A stretch of DNA of 64,000 nucleotides from Adiantum capillus-veneris (lineage: Eukaryota; Streptophyta; Polypodiopsida; Polypodiales; Pteridaceae): contig CM043961.1 in NCBI GenBank assembly GCA_014529385.2, positions 15,792,478 to 15,856,477 of the forward strand, in the 5' to 3' direction. Shown piece after piece: positions 12,655 to 24,846 of the stretch. The position numbers and the translations under genes were made by a program. The notes beneath the pieces were generated by a model that made no database searches, had not been told where the DNA came from, and saw only the letters and a list, made by a program, of their open reading frames with translations. Position 1 is the first letter of the stretch, and each line of letters starts with the position of its first letter.

Positions 12655-13254
12655 GTTAATAATCACGATTATTTACTTTTGCATCATTTTTACTTGGAAA
12701 TTGTCAAATCACTTCACCTATCATTTGTATACACCTATTACATGTGAAAAATCAAGTATGAGCCAAAATGACCACCCATTATTTGTAAAATTGCCAAAAA
12801 ACGCAAAGAAGTCTTTGCAAGCCAAAATTTGGGTTATGAACAACATTTCTTGATCCAAATCACCTCATATCTCATACCCAAGGTCTATACCATGCCTAGA
12901 ACCAATTTGTACAAAAAAATGTCAATTTTGGAAGAAAAGTTAATAATCACGATTATTTACTTTCTGGTCAAAATTGAGGAATTTTGATATTTGGCCATCA
13001 TACATCCAAAGTACATGTTGTGATAAGCCCACAAACCAAATTTGAATCAATTTGAAGTTCAAAAACTCAAATTTCCTTTATATCTACTGTTTCAGAGACC
13101 TACAGCCAAAATCTGGTACCATTTTCAACCTGTGCATCCAAATGAGCCCATATTTCCCTCAAAGCATGTATTTGGTATATACTTCAAGCCTATAAAGCCA
13201 AGTTTGCAAAAAGTTAACAATTTTTCTCAGCTGTAAATAAGCGCGATTATTTAC
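12655..13254 (+). repeat. Array of three CGCG-type palindromes upstream of the accessory ORF
   Basis: Copies lie at 12655-12676, 12939-12960 and 13233-13254, with start spacings of 284 and 294. They are the same motif as in the gag leader, with small changes at the centre (CACG in the first two, AGCGCG in the third). All lie inside the predicted intron 11993-13436. Confidence 0.9.
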
Positions 13255-13434
13255 TTTAGTTGTAAATTTTTGTTTTGACCATACATTTTTGTTCCTTGCA
13301 TGATTTTATGCATCTTTGCTTGTTCAAAAATTAATTTGAAGCAATTTGGACCAGATTATCAGCATTTCAGTTTAAAAGGACATTCCAAAGAATAATCCGA
13401 CAAATCTGCTAACTTTGCACTCTATTCACTGAAT

Positions 13435-13436
13435 AG
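13435..13436 (+). promoter_or_regulatory. Candidate splice acceptor just before the accessory ORF
   Basis: GCTAACTT (13409-13416) followed by a T-rich stretch and ACTGAATAG/GAGC. The ATG of the accessory ORF is at 13442, six bases into the predicted exon. Confidence 0.5.
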
Positions 13437-13441
13437 GAGCA

Positions 13442-16400
13442 ATGCAAGCAGCGGAGAAGGCCAAGAAGAAGCTAAACCAAAATCAACTAGACTTCGAGTC
13501 AGTCAAAGCGGCAAAAGCATCCTATCTTTCTAAAGAACAGCTGGAAGAACACCACACCACGGTCTTCATTGGCAGATTCAAGAGTGAAGAAGGGCATCAG
13601 GTAGAGTTGCAACTCCTGCCTAAAGAGGTCTATGATGTAGCTGCAAAGCCAGAAACCAAAGAGGCTAACCGTAGGCTGGGGCTCAGGCATTTCTACGAAC
13701 AAGAGCCTTGCAGAGTGGACTTTTAGAAAGCCTTTTGTCCATAATCAAAGAAGATGGAACCGCCCAGATATCAGACACCCAAGGGAACAAGGTCGAGGTA
13801 GTAATCACAAAAGAAATAGTGGCAGAGGCACTCAGACTACCCACTCAAGGAATGACCATGCGAGCAAGAGACAGGAAAACCGCAGGCACATTTACCAAGG
13901 AGACAGCCGCGGCTATATTCGTCGATTTTATCCACAAACAGGTGGAAGAGCCAACCCGTTTGTACCATCAACACTTCCATTTTCTGGCAAAAAGGCCACC
14001 AAGGTACACTACACCAAATCACGTCATGGCCACCACCTTTACTCAGGTTCTTAAGTGAATAACAAGGCAGTCTGTGGATCACGCGCAGTATGTCTTGACA
14101 ACCTTGAAGGGCGCCACGAAGGAGGGTAAAATCACATACTTGGGCGCGCCAGAAGTGTTGACAAGAATAGCCTATCATGCCATCGGCATGGCCAACAACC
14201 TACCGCTTGCCCCCGATCAGAATACATGGATCTTGGCAGCACAACCCTCTCCAAGAGCTACAATATCAGGTAAAAGATCTTTTAAATCAGGTGATGAATT
14301 AGATGACAGCTCACCAGAGCGGCACAACAACGAGAGCTCTGACAACAAAGAAAAGAGAGCTAGGAGGGAAGAGATGAAGTGCAAAGCTGTGGCTGCCCAC
14401 CAAGAGGAGACAGCTCAAAAACAAGCGCGTTTTGAAAGAGAAAAACAGGCTTACCAGCCCAGTAGGCAAGCAAAAGGAAAGGACCCAGAAAAGTGGGTAC
14501 CCACAAGATTGAAAGGACCTCGAACAAAGCATCATACAAGAAAAGAGGCAGATAATCCAGCAGATTATTTAGAAAGAATGTACCAAGAGGCCGAAGCCCT
14601 AAAGCTGAAAGAGGTAGAAGAAGCGGCCAAGAAAACTGCGGAAACGGCTACTCAAGAGCAAAGCTAGGGATCTCCCCAATCCACCTCACCATCGCCGGAA
14701 CAACAGGACCATCCCATGCCAATCCCACCACCATCACCACCAGGCCAAGGTACCAATGAAGAAGCAGAGACTGAAAAAGAAAAAGATTCTGAATACACCC
14801 AACGAGCAGAATCTACCCAAAAAGTTGACCACACTGACGGACATGAGGAAAAAGAAGCCGAGCCAAAACTGGAGCAGGCAACAAAAGAAACTCAAAAGCC
14901 CGCGAAAGAAAGTGATAAGGAAGTAGATACAGAAAAAGAGCATACCACTACACATGAGACGGAGCCCAAGCCAGAGAAGGCAGAAAGGCCAGCACCTGAA
15001 GAGACAGTAAGAGTTGAGACCACACCCTCTACTTCTACTCAGCCAGAAACTGCCGAGGCATCAAAGCCTCAGGATGGCCAAGTTGATGAACAACCATCTA
15101 CCTCCACAGAACCACCAACAATTACGATGCAACAATAAGCAACATATGAGGCTGCAGGCACATCCCAACAGATAAGACAGGAGGAGTGGCAATCAAATGA
15201 TAAGGTGATTTTACAAGTAAACGAGTATGCAAGGGAGATGCAAGACGTGACGAAGAAACTCCGCTTAGCAGCCTTAAACCCCAGCACAAAGGCCAAGGAA
15301 CTAGAAATGGTGATCGACGCTCTTCAAGGAGAGCTAGAAGACAGGATGACTGTCATCACTGATCTCCAAAGGCAGGTGCAAGAGCTAAAGACAGAAGCGG
15401 AACAACATGAGATAGCCAGGGACAAACAACAAAAGGAAATGGAGGAGTTAGGTGACCTCCTCACTAAATTATCTGATACCTGCAAGGTAAAGGACGAGTA
15501 GCTGACAGAAGTCACGAATGAACTTCTTACGACCTCTTTGTCAGCTCATAAAATTCAAGTGCAGTTAGATGTAGCCAATGCTTCTCTACAATATTCCAAA
15601 CAGAGAATCAATGATCAGGCCATTTTCTTGCGGCAAATCAGAGAAAATCCAGCCGTGGCCTCTATCAAGGGAATTGATGAAGTGTACAAGGCACTTGAGA
15701 AGAAAAACAAGGATTTAGAACTGGAATTAAAGCTTGAGCAGTCACAGTGAAGAGACCTGGCACTGATGTGGGTTCAAAGAGAGCAGGAGCTCCTAAAGGA
15801 GATAGTAGAACTCAAAAAAATAAATAAGCTCCTCAGAGATAGAAAGCCAGACACGCAGGAAGAGGAAGGCACTTTAGAGACGCCCCAAATAGACATACCC
15901 CCGGTCTCGTTTCCTGAGTTTGAGACGCAGTCCACAACAGAGCCGAGTGGTGATGAAGATTTTCAGGTCCACATCACAGACGAAGATACAGTGCCAATGG
16001 TCTAGCTGTCAAAAGCTGAAGAAGACGCACCAAAGGAGAAGATCACCTTAGAGGTGGCTGAGCAGTGGAAGGACATGATGGATTGGGAGTTGAGAGTTTT
16101 ACACTCTGTCAACATCACTCAACTCACTCCCAATCAAATCAACGCTCAATGGCACAAACTATCCCTGCCGTACCCTCTTATCAAAGTAGAACTTTTACAA
16201 GTAAAAGAAAGGATGTACAAGGATATGCAAGAAGATGGCGCAGGTAAAGACCACCCAAAGTGGCGATTAAGCTGGCTGAACAAGAATCCGATATACCTGA
16301 TTCTGTTCACAAGAGCACATGCAACCTTACAAAGAGATCCGACATTCTGTCTTGTACCCAGAGTAAGGACATGGCAAGCGTATGAAGCACTGTAGAAGAA

Positions 16401-16948
16401 GAGGCCAACTTGGCTCAACTTCCCTAGGCTGCCAGCTCCAGAGAGAGGCCAAGCGATGGAGGAATACATGGTGAAAACCCTAATGGGTGCCATGTCATTC
16501 TTCAAGAATCTGCCAGATCTCTCCTGCGCAATGCTATATAAGATCTGCAGGATGCTACTCACATGCATACAAGTTTTCAATGAGCCTGAGCAAACAAGAG
16601 CCCCATGGCTCTCATTCTTGGAAGGTTACGATCTGAGTGGGAAACCTTCAGAAGAAATCCTTTACGGATTCTATGCCAGATGCATGTTCCTACCCTTGCA
16701 TAATATGCTAGCCTTTGAAGAAGCATTCTACACTGGAATTCACCTGGCAAACAAAGATATTTGCACCAGTGATAAGCAACCTCACATCTAGATATGTAGG
16801 CTACTCAGCGGCGGAACTGAAGAATCAAGTCACCATGCAATTTCTTCAAGTGTCTGACAAAGAACGAAGAATCACATACCAAAAGGCATTGGAAGCACTT
16901 AAAGACCGCCTCGCCTGTCTTCAACCCGAAGACTACTTCAGCCCATAA
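13442..16948 (+). pseudogene. 3' accessory ORF of element 1, unrecognised (broken)
   Basis: About 1,170 codons open with ATG at 13442. The N-terminal third (to about 14280) looks globular and includes VVITKEIVAEALRLP and a later helical stretch. This is only loosely like plant retrotransposon ORF1 or mobile-domain proteins, so I do not name it. A charged K/E-rich section follows (14300-14660), then a Pro/Thr/Glu-rich linker (14700-15130), a long predicted coiled coil (15205-15850) and a helical C-terminal domain (16054-16948). Seven in-frame stops (14056, 14665, 15136, 15499, 15748, 16003, 16393) interrupt one continuous frame from about 13720 to 16790. Frameshifts lie only near 13720 and 16770. 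It ends just before the PPT, where an env-like or accessory ORF sits in some gypsy elements. No signal peptide or membrane span is evident. Confidence 0.65.
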
Positions 16949-16967
16949 AGCTATGTCTAGGGACGAC

Positions 16968-16986
16968 ATAGGCGAGGAGGGGGGAA
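16968..16986 (+). promoter_or_regulatory. Polypurine tract of element 1
   Basis: GGCGAGGAGGGGGGAA directly precedes the 3' LTR start TGTTAGG. It would prime plus-strand DNA synthesis. Confidence 0.85.
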
Positions 16987-17820
16987 TGTTAGGAGCAAGC
17001 TAACGCGAACACCATTTTCCAGAGTTTTCTTTGTAAAACAATTATTATTTTTGATAAATCGAGAATATTGTAACTCCTATTTTCTTGGTAAACTTTATAA
17101 TTAATGAGCCGGGGCAACAAGCTTCCAGATTGTATCAGCCAGTCAATTCCCACCTTTGGTAGAACTCTACATTATTAGTTTTGACCACTCAAAAACCTTG
17201 GCTAAGGTATAAAATCCGATTTTTGTAAATTTTTGGATAAGAAATACACAAGGTGAGCTAACGGCGCTCACTTATCTCCGTCTCACACTTCCTACTCCCT
17301 CTTCGGTTGTCAAATTGCAATTGTGTTTGTTGCATTGCAACCTCAGGTAAGAGCTCTACGCATTGACGTAAGTAATTCACAGTATTTCGTAGATTTTGGC
17401 GTCGCCGATATCATTTCTAAGCGTTTAGATGCATTCTGGGTCGAAAACGACTAGGTCAAAAATCCACAGCTGTTAATAATCGCGATTTTGGAACGTAACC
17501 TAAAGTGGGATTTGAGGCCATAGGCATATGTGCTTATGTCTTATAAACTTGTCCTAGAAGTTTCGTTACGTTTGGATGTCATTTGATGCTATAAGGGATG
17601 TGATTTGCTTGCCGATGAGCGATTGGTTTTTGCTGATTTCAGCCACTTGAGTGTAGCTTGAGCTAGATGCGAGTTGTTAGTTGTTTTCCGAGAAATTGAC
17701 AACCTCTTGTAGCCTCTATGCACTAGTCGAGTCAGCTTCGTCCCATGGTTTGACAAATTAATCGTAATTCTCGCTAATACTGCAATAGATAGGATGGTGA
17801 GGTTAGACATGCGTCCCACA
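16987..17820 (+). repeat. 3' LTR of element 1 (834 bp)
   Basis: It begins TGTTAGGAGC after the PPT and ends CCCACA at the point where similarity to 1-157 ends. It carries a TATA box at 17208-17215, a donor-like CAG/GTAAGAG with GT at 17347-17348, and a half copy of the palindrome motif at 17472-17487. The five bases after it (gttaa) would be the TSD; the partner copy is outside the window. Confidence 0.9.
17208..17215 (+). promoter_or_regulatory. LTR TATA box of element 1
   Basis: AAGGTATAAAATCCG lies about 220 bp into the LTR, with a donor-like site 139 bp downstream. A similar GGCTGAGGTATATAAGCC occurs in the LTR of element 2. Confidence 0.6.
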
Positions 17821-18704
17821 GTTAATCCATACATGCACTCGTATGCGAAAAAACAATCACCGATAGGGTGACTACGCAGAAAAACGATATATATATAGAG
17901 AGAGATGATGACTATGGAGTTTATGGTTTCTTACCATGCTTTAGAATCGATTAGGGGTTGTCGAAAGGCTTCTTGCTTTGCCACAAGAGAGCGGTGATAA
18001 GAGCTACGTAGAGGTATTCGCCACGAAAAACTTTCGGAGAGCACGTACACCGTGAAACGAGCGAGAAGTTAATAAACAAATAGAGAGAGAGTATCCTTCT
18101 TCTTTTTCTTCACATGAGAGAAGAGTTTATGGAGATGGTGATGAAGAGCTTGCACCACTCCATATAATAGATAAATAATTCTGACATCAAGGCAAGAGAG
18201 ATTCCGTGTCTGAGAGTGTATCTATCACCCCAACGTGAAAGAAGAGAGGTCTTTATATAGGCTCTCAAGGCCAAAAGCACTAGCTAAGAATAGAGTGAGC
18301 AAGGAGAGACAAGTTCGTGCACGCTCGTAGCTTTTAAATTTATTTTTTATGAGGACACGGATTTTGACGCGCGATTTAGAGATTCTAAGAAGAAGCTTGG
18401 CTTGCAAGAAAAGAGTTCTAAACTAAGCTCCTCCTCTCTTTTTAAAAAAGACTCTTTCTTTCCTAAAAACAAGACTTTTCTTTTTGGTGGTCAACTCTCC
18501 CACTTACCATTCAATTTTTACATTAAATTTGACCATTCAAACAATATCTAACCAACTAATAAAAACCGTAGCCAAACTACGCCACACCTTAACATCCCGA
18601 CATAATTATGGCTTTCCAATGCTATTAATCAAAATTCGACAAAATAGATATTGAAAGTTATTTTTCTTATTTTTAGAAGAGACCCAAAAATTGGGGATCT
18701 TACA
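17821..18704 (-). repeat. 3' LTR of the gag-only element (truncated)
   Basis: Aligns over its whole length with 22059-23007. It contains only a short (TA)n(GA)n run at 17886-17906 where the other copy has a long GA tract. Confidence 0.75.
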
Positions 18705-18717
18705 TCCTCCCACACTT
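18705..18717 (-). promoter_or_regulatory. Polypurine tract of the gag-only element
   Basis: On the - strand AAGTGTGGGAGGA directly precedes the LTR start TGTAAGATCCCC. Confidence 0.7.
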
Positions 18718-18739
18718 GAAAAAATTGAGGTGTCCTCAC

Positions 18740-19305
18740 CTAACCTTCTATAGCAAAATTTGTAAGGCGTAAGCTCTGAAGTCTAGTCTTCAAAGGATTA
18801 TGTAACCCTGACACAAATCGAGCTACCTTGATCTTTTGAGTCATCCCTGCTGGAGCATACTTGAAAAGGGTCAAGAAATGTTGATAGTATGATTCCAGGT
18901 CTCTCGTTCCTTGAGCACAGTCAAGAAACTCATTCATACGGTCTGAATGATAAACTTTGTTCTGATAATTCTTCTTGAATTGAGTCTTGAGATAATCCCA
19001 AGTTGCTGCATTGAGGTTGACATTATTCTCAGTACAATGGTCTCTCCACCAATGCTTGGCCGTCCTTTCAAGTTTAAACTTAGCAATGATAGCTTTGTTC
19101 TCTGCGGATGAATGAGCTAAATCAAAGTAATCATCCATGCGCTCAATCCAATCCTCAAGAACCTTGCCTGCATCTTTGCCTTCTCCGCTAAAGTTTCCTG
19201 GTTGTGACTTTCGAAGCATAGCATCAATGTCATGATCAATGATAGTCGGTTGAGGTGCAATAGGACATTGACATTCGCAGGAACTCCATTTTCTCTAGGA
19301 GGCAT
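18740..19305 (-). pseudogene. Retrotransposon gag (capsid) remnant
   Basis: The - strand frame starts at ATG 19305 (MPPRENGVP, a start style common in plant gypsy gags). A 1-base frameshift lies near 19250, after which the frame runs to TAG at 18740. It contains a typical retrotransposon-gag domain: FSGEGKDAGKVLEDWIERMD, then a WWRDH motif, then FKKNYQNKVYHSDRMNEFL and YAPAGMTQKIKVARFVSGL. It lacks a zinc knuckle and stops 36 bases before the LTR. Pol is absent. Confidence 0.8.
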
Positions 19306-22058
19306 GATCTATTTCTGCATCATGTCAAATTTAAAATCTTATCATCAATAATATATTATATTAATCTTTCCGCATTATGAGTCAAAAAGGGTGGGTGGGA
19401 GGGAAAAATTTTAACCATAATTTTCTAAAGAATGGGTAGTCATTTACATCCCATTGAAAGGCGGATTTAATTACGAGACGTTAGAAGTCACCCACAAAGG
19501 TCATTACTAAAACAAACATTCAAATAAAATTCTTGATACACTTGTTGAACACTTCAATCACTTTACCATAACTCAAACCAAACATTTTCACTCAAGAAGA
19601 CAAGTCAAACAAGTACCATCAACTAATGTCACTTATAGATGCATCATGAATACAATATCCTTTTCTCAAACAACATGCATGAATGCGTGCATGATGCATA
19701 ACTTACCCGACTAGTATCAGGCTTTAGGCTATCCCTATAACCTTAACCATTGTCTCTAAAACCAGGTGAGAGATACCCCTCCCCAGGGGTCTATGCACAA
19801 AATATAAAATTTACACTTTTATACAATTTCAATATACATCAGAGTTGCGAAAGCATTTGCATAGGGGAGGAGTTCTCAGTGCCCGACCAAGCATGGAGTT
19901 TAGGCCATGAATCGGACTGCATCCAGAGGTACCTAGCAAATAGTGCTATCCCTGGATGGGTGTTATGAATGAAAGCGTACTCAAGAAAAAATATAACATT
20001 GTGGAGGGTGAATATATGTGTATACCCTGTTGCGGGAAGAGAGAGACAGAAAATGTAATGGAGGGTGAAATAGAGTGCATAGAGACATGAGAAACTAACA
20101 ACAAGGAATCTTTAAATGCACATCTAAATGAAATAGGCAACCATGTATTAATGCAATGACAAAATCTGGGTATATCATAACATCAAAAAGTTTATGAAAA
20201 AATAACTAGCAGAGCACCGGACCCTGTGTAGGGATCGACCGGTCCACCCATCCACTTCCGCTCTACTATGGACGGAGAGAATTTTACTTCGCCGGGAGTG
20301 AGCCAGAACACCTCCATCCTACCTAAGCGAGACATAGGTGAGGCCGCTTCACTTCCCTCCAGGCAACACCCCCGATCCAGCAAAGTCCTAGGTCAGCGAC
20401 CCTTTAGTCTAAGGCTTAGCGATGTAGGTGATCCTAATCTTGTAGCGACACTTCCATGAGAAACATAACACATGATTCCAATCACAATAGCACTTCCCAA
20501 ATGCACAAACAATCCTTTTCCAAACAGATAGACTGTACTGGGTCTCTACCTTTACACGTCTACCATAAACCATCTTGATCACTTCATGATCCAATCCAAA
20601 AACCATAACCATAAACCATAATCCAATCACATCACATGGGTGAGCTCTCCGCCCTACTTGGGTGAGGCACAACCAATCCTGCATAACCACTTTAGAACAT
20701 AACATGGCTGCAAAAATTTCGGCAGCATTTCGGCAACATAATCCAATCCAGAAAGAAAAACCATAAACCACACCTGCTTCCACCATAAAATATCAACCAT
20801 AATCCATGAGGAATCTCAGCTCTTAACCATAAATCATAAGCGCACTGAACCAACTCCCACACTTGGAGTTTGACATGTCCCTTGCACAATCAATCGGAGT
20901 CTACACACATGTGACCCTTAAGATGTGATTCTTTCATGCATAAAAAGAGTCCGATCAACGACTAATCATGATATAAAGATCCAATTTTGACATCCAACCA
21001 TGCAAAGTTGATGCATCACATCTGCACTTCACCACTCTAGCACATAGAGCTAGTTTTTAACCTAGAAAGGTGGAAAGAAATCATAACCATGCATATGAGG
21101 CACCCACATCAATCCATGAGTTCCCATACATCATATGATAACATTCCAACACCATAAAAATCATATGATAACATTCCAACACCATAAACATGATGCAAAA
21201 CAACTATGACCTCTAGGTCAACCATAAACCATAACTTCACACATGTGCAAAAATAATTTTTTTTGACATTTTCGGGAGTATGAAAAACATGCAAATGAAA
21301 GTGTTTGACCTCCACCCAATTCATCAAGTTCAGCTCTATAATGTAGGCAATCACTCCATCACGTCACTTTGACCATATGATATTCACACAACAAACGGTA
21401 ACCCCAAAAGAAAGTCACTTTATTCATACCTGCTTATGCGGTTCGGAATGTTTAACCATATACTCTCATGTAAGTTTAGGGCCATCTAATAATTGAAATG
21501 AACTCACCAAAACAAAACATAAAACATATCAAAACGTCTCGGTTAACTCACGATGTCATATGGTATCCCCCTTTGATAGCACTCCTACACGTATAGGTAA
21601 AATTGATAATAGAATGATTAATAACCCGCATTCTCAAAGTGACTTTGGAGACCTAAAAAATAATTTATCATCAGTTTCATCAATCTTTTCAATTGGTTAA
21701 GTGGGTTTGCCCATCAAGTGAATCTATATAGTAGTTCTCCAAGGAGCCTGGAGTCAAAAGTTTTGGTTGTGTAGTGGGCATCAAATTTTTTTTTACCGTA
21801 TCTCTTAGCTCGTGCGTGTTTTTGACATGACACTTAAGAGAGAAAATGTTTTAAATGATGTGTTTTATCTATGGTATAAAGAATCTGGGTTGATTCCTAA
21901 CGGTTTATAATTTATGACCAAAATAGTATTCCCACCGCTTCTATGACGTGAAACAAAAAGCGCTTCTTTATGCACATGCGTGACCATAATGCATCATGTG
22001 CTTAAATCAACGTGTAAAACATGATGAAACAATCATGAGGCAACCTCATATGTACTTG
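19306..22058. other. Noncoding segment between gag remnant and right LTR-like repeat
   Basis: No coding frame of substance and no recognisable PBS. A short inverted motif CCCCTCCCCAGGGG occurs near 19778. The stretch may be the remainder of a long 5' LTR of the gag-only element, which cannot be tested because the partner LTR is truncated. Confidence 0.4.
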
Positions 22059-22126
22059 GTTAATGCATACATGCACTCGTATGCGAAAAAATAATCACCG
22101 AGAGGATGACTACGCAGAAAAATGAC

Positions 22127-22199
<73 letters not shown>

Positions 22200-23007
22200 G
22201 ACTATGGAGTTTATGGTTTCTCACCGTGCTTTAGAATTGATTAGGGATTGTCAAAAGGCTTCTTGCTTTGACAGAAGAGAGCGGTGATGAGAGCTACGTA
22301 GAGGTATGCGCCACAAAAAACTTTCGGAGAGCGTGTACACCGTGAAACGAGAGAGAAGATAATAAGCAAATAGAGGGAGAGCATCCTTCTTCTTCTTCTT
22401 CTTCTTCTTCTTCTTCACGAGAGAGAAGAGTTTATGGAGATGGTGATGAAGAGCTTGCACCACTCCGTATAATAGATAAATAATTCTGACGTCAAGGCAA
22501 GAGAGCTTCTGCGTCTGAGAGTGTATCTATCACCCCAAAGTGAAAGAAGAGAGGTCTTTGTATAGGCCAAGAACTAGCTAAGAATAGAGCGAACAAGGAG
22601 AGACAAGTTCGCGCACGTTCGTAGCTTTCCAAAATATTTTATTTTTTATTTTTTCTAAGGACACGGATTTCGATGCGCAATTTAGAGACTCTAAGAAGAA
22701 GCTTGGCTTCCAAGAAAAGAGTTCTAAACTAAGCTCCTCCTCTCTTTTTTAAAAAGACTCTTTGTTTCTTAAAAGCAAGCCTTTACTTTTTGGTGGTCAA
22801 CTCTCCCACTTACCATTCAATTTTTATATTAAATTTGACCATCCAAAAAGTATCTAACCAATTAATAAATACCGTAGCAAAACTACGCCACCTAACATCC
22901 CGACATAATTATGACTTTCCAATGCTGTCAATCAAAATTCGACGAAATAGATATTGCAAGTTATTTTTCTTATTTTTAGAAGAGACCCAAAAATCGGGGA
23001 TCTTACA
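22059..23007 (-). repeat. 5' LTR-like repeat of the gag-only element
   Basis: Matches 17821-18704. It carries an expanded (AG)n at 22129-22195 and (CTT)n at 22385-22416. The outer end at 23007 abuts copy A of the tandem duplication. Confidence 0.75.
22129..22195. repeat. (AG)n microsatellite, 67 bp
   Basis: About 33 AG units. The orthologous site in the other LTR copy has about four. Confidence 0.95.
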
Positions 23008-23010
23008 TTC

Positions 23011-24846
23011 TCTCAAAATAAAGTAGCATGAAAACATTTGGTGGGACATGCTATCCACCATGACACAAAAGAAGCAGAAAGCACGCAGTCTCTATGTCTA
23101 TCTCTCACATAGGGAGTTCATGAACATTGATGATTGGTAGCATGAACCTGCAGCATATTCCAAGCAACATGGAGTTTGTGGCCCAAGTGAAACCTGTGCC
23201 GAGGAACCAAAAAAGAAACCTAACAATTTTAAGAGGCCACATTCTTATCGAGTAAGCTCATCTTCTAAAGAGGAGCAGAGCCTGCCTCCCAAGATAGAGA
23301 GTCATAGGTCTTTTAATCACAAAGTTCCAAAAGTAAGATTTTGAATCAAGCAAGTGGTCCATGTACCGTGAACACAATTTTCATGAAGCAATGAGAAAAT
23401 CAGTAGTGGGGCATGAGATTGAAACACGGGCACCAAAAAACAATTTATCCTAGCTACACATCAACCATGCACCATGATAGTAGACAACCCTTATATTTAA
23501 TATGTGCCAATAACGTTTGTCTAAACTGTATCCGTCCAAAGCATTTGCTTGATCAGTGTTGTCTTGCAAGAATACATTTAAGTGCATGCTTGGTGCAAGA
23601 TACCCAACCCACCCTTGGCAGTTGGCATTGAAACATAATCCCAAGCAAAAATGGAAGGATCTCTATAAAAATTTTCAGAGCAAAGAGGTGAATTTCCCCA
23701 ACATGGTCTTGGACCAGTTGAGAAGGGGAATATACTACAGTACATAGGGTTGAAGAATAGCCTGCCATAACTAGGCTACTCCTTGATGTGCCCTGAGTCT
23801 ATTTTTCTTTGAACATGCTCCATAACCAAGTTCATCTCTCTCTCTCTCTCTCTCTAAATTTTGTGAGGTAATGCATATCCAAAAGTGAGTCTGAATTTTG
23901 TGATCCTAATGTCCTATGCATTCCTTCAATGTGCCACAACATCCTTCCACCACCATCTAGGAGCTTGTTTTAGCTTGGAGGTCCACCCATGTGTATATCT
24001 TGGTAAGGCCCACATTCTTCTACATTTGACAACTGTGTCCTCTCACAATAAAGAAGTGTGAAGACATTTGGTGGGATGTGGTATCCACCATGACACAAAA
24101 GAAGAAGAAAGTACCCAGTCTCTATGACTATCTCTCACATAGGGAGTTCATGAACATTGATGATTGGTAGCATGAACCTACAACATATTCCAAGCAATAT
24201 GGAGTTTGTGGCCCAAGCAAAACTTGTTAGGAACCAAAAAAGAAAGCAAAATTTTTTTAGAGTCCACATTCTTATCGGTTAAGCTCACCTTCTAAAGAGG
24301 AGCAGAGCCCGCCTCCCTAGACAGAGAGTCATAGGTCTTTTAATCACAAAGTTCCAAAAGTAATATTTTGAATCAAGCGAGTGGTCCATGTACCTTGAAC
24401 ACAATTTTCCATGAAGCAATGAGAAAATCAGTAGTGGGGCATGAGATTGAAACAGGGGCACCAAAAAACAATTTATCCTAGCTACACATCAACCATGCAC
24501 CATGATAGTAGACAACCCTTATATTTAATATGTGCCAAATAATGTTTGTCTAAATTGTATCCCTCCAAAACATATGCTTGATCAGTGTTGTCTTGCAAGC
24601 ATACATTTAAGTGTATGCTTAATCCAAGATACCCAACCCTCCCTTGGAAGTGAGCATTTAAAAATAATCCCAAGCAAAAATGGAAGGATCTCTATAATTT
24701 TTTTTTGAGCAAAGAGGTGAATTTCCCCAGCATGGTCTTGGACCAATTGAGAGGGGGAATATACTACAATACATAGGGTTGAAGAATAGCTTACTCCTTG
24801 ATGTGCCATGAATCTATGTTTGTTAGAACATGCTCCATAACCAAGT

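Larger units (their letters stand above)
1..17820 (+). mobile_element. Large Ty3/gypsy LTR retrotransposon (element 1), 5' truncated by the window edge
   Basis: Bases 1-157 are repeated with few changes at 17664-17820, so they are the 3' end of the 5' LTR and of the 3' LTR. Between them, in order, lie a PBS, a long leader, gag with CCHC knuckles, a retropepsin, RT, RNase H, integrase, a second retropepsin-like ORF, an unrecognised 3' ORF and a polypurine tract. The order PR-RT-RH-IN is Ty3/gypsy. No chromodomain is visible after integrase, and the tRNA-Asp-like PBS suggests the Athila/Tat side of the family; this placement is inference. Reading frames carry many stops and several frameshifts, so the copy is dead. 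The 3' LTR abuts the left end of an LTR-like repeat at 17821, which points to nested insertion. Confidence 0.9.
17821..23007 (-). mobile_element. Gag-only Ty3/gypsy element, cut by element 1
   Basis: LTR-like direct repeats at 17821-18704 and 22059-23007 flank a gag remnant on the - strand. Both repeats begin (on -) TGTAAGATCCCC. The lower copy is preceded on - by AAGTGTGGGAGGA, a PPT. No RT or integrase is present between gag and PPT, so the element is non-autonomous or internally deleted. Element 1 abuts the lower LTR copy exactly at 17820/17821, so its insertion removed the rest of that LTR from view. No PBS was found next to 22059, so the 5' LTR may extend further left than the shared segment. 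Confidence 0.7.

Noticed and set aside
20210-20460. Possible structured RNA or gene at a GC-richer patch
   Set aside because: No tRNA boxes, no coding frame conserved on either strand and no flanking duplication.
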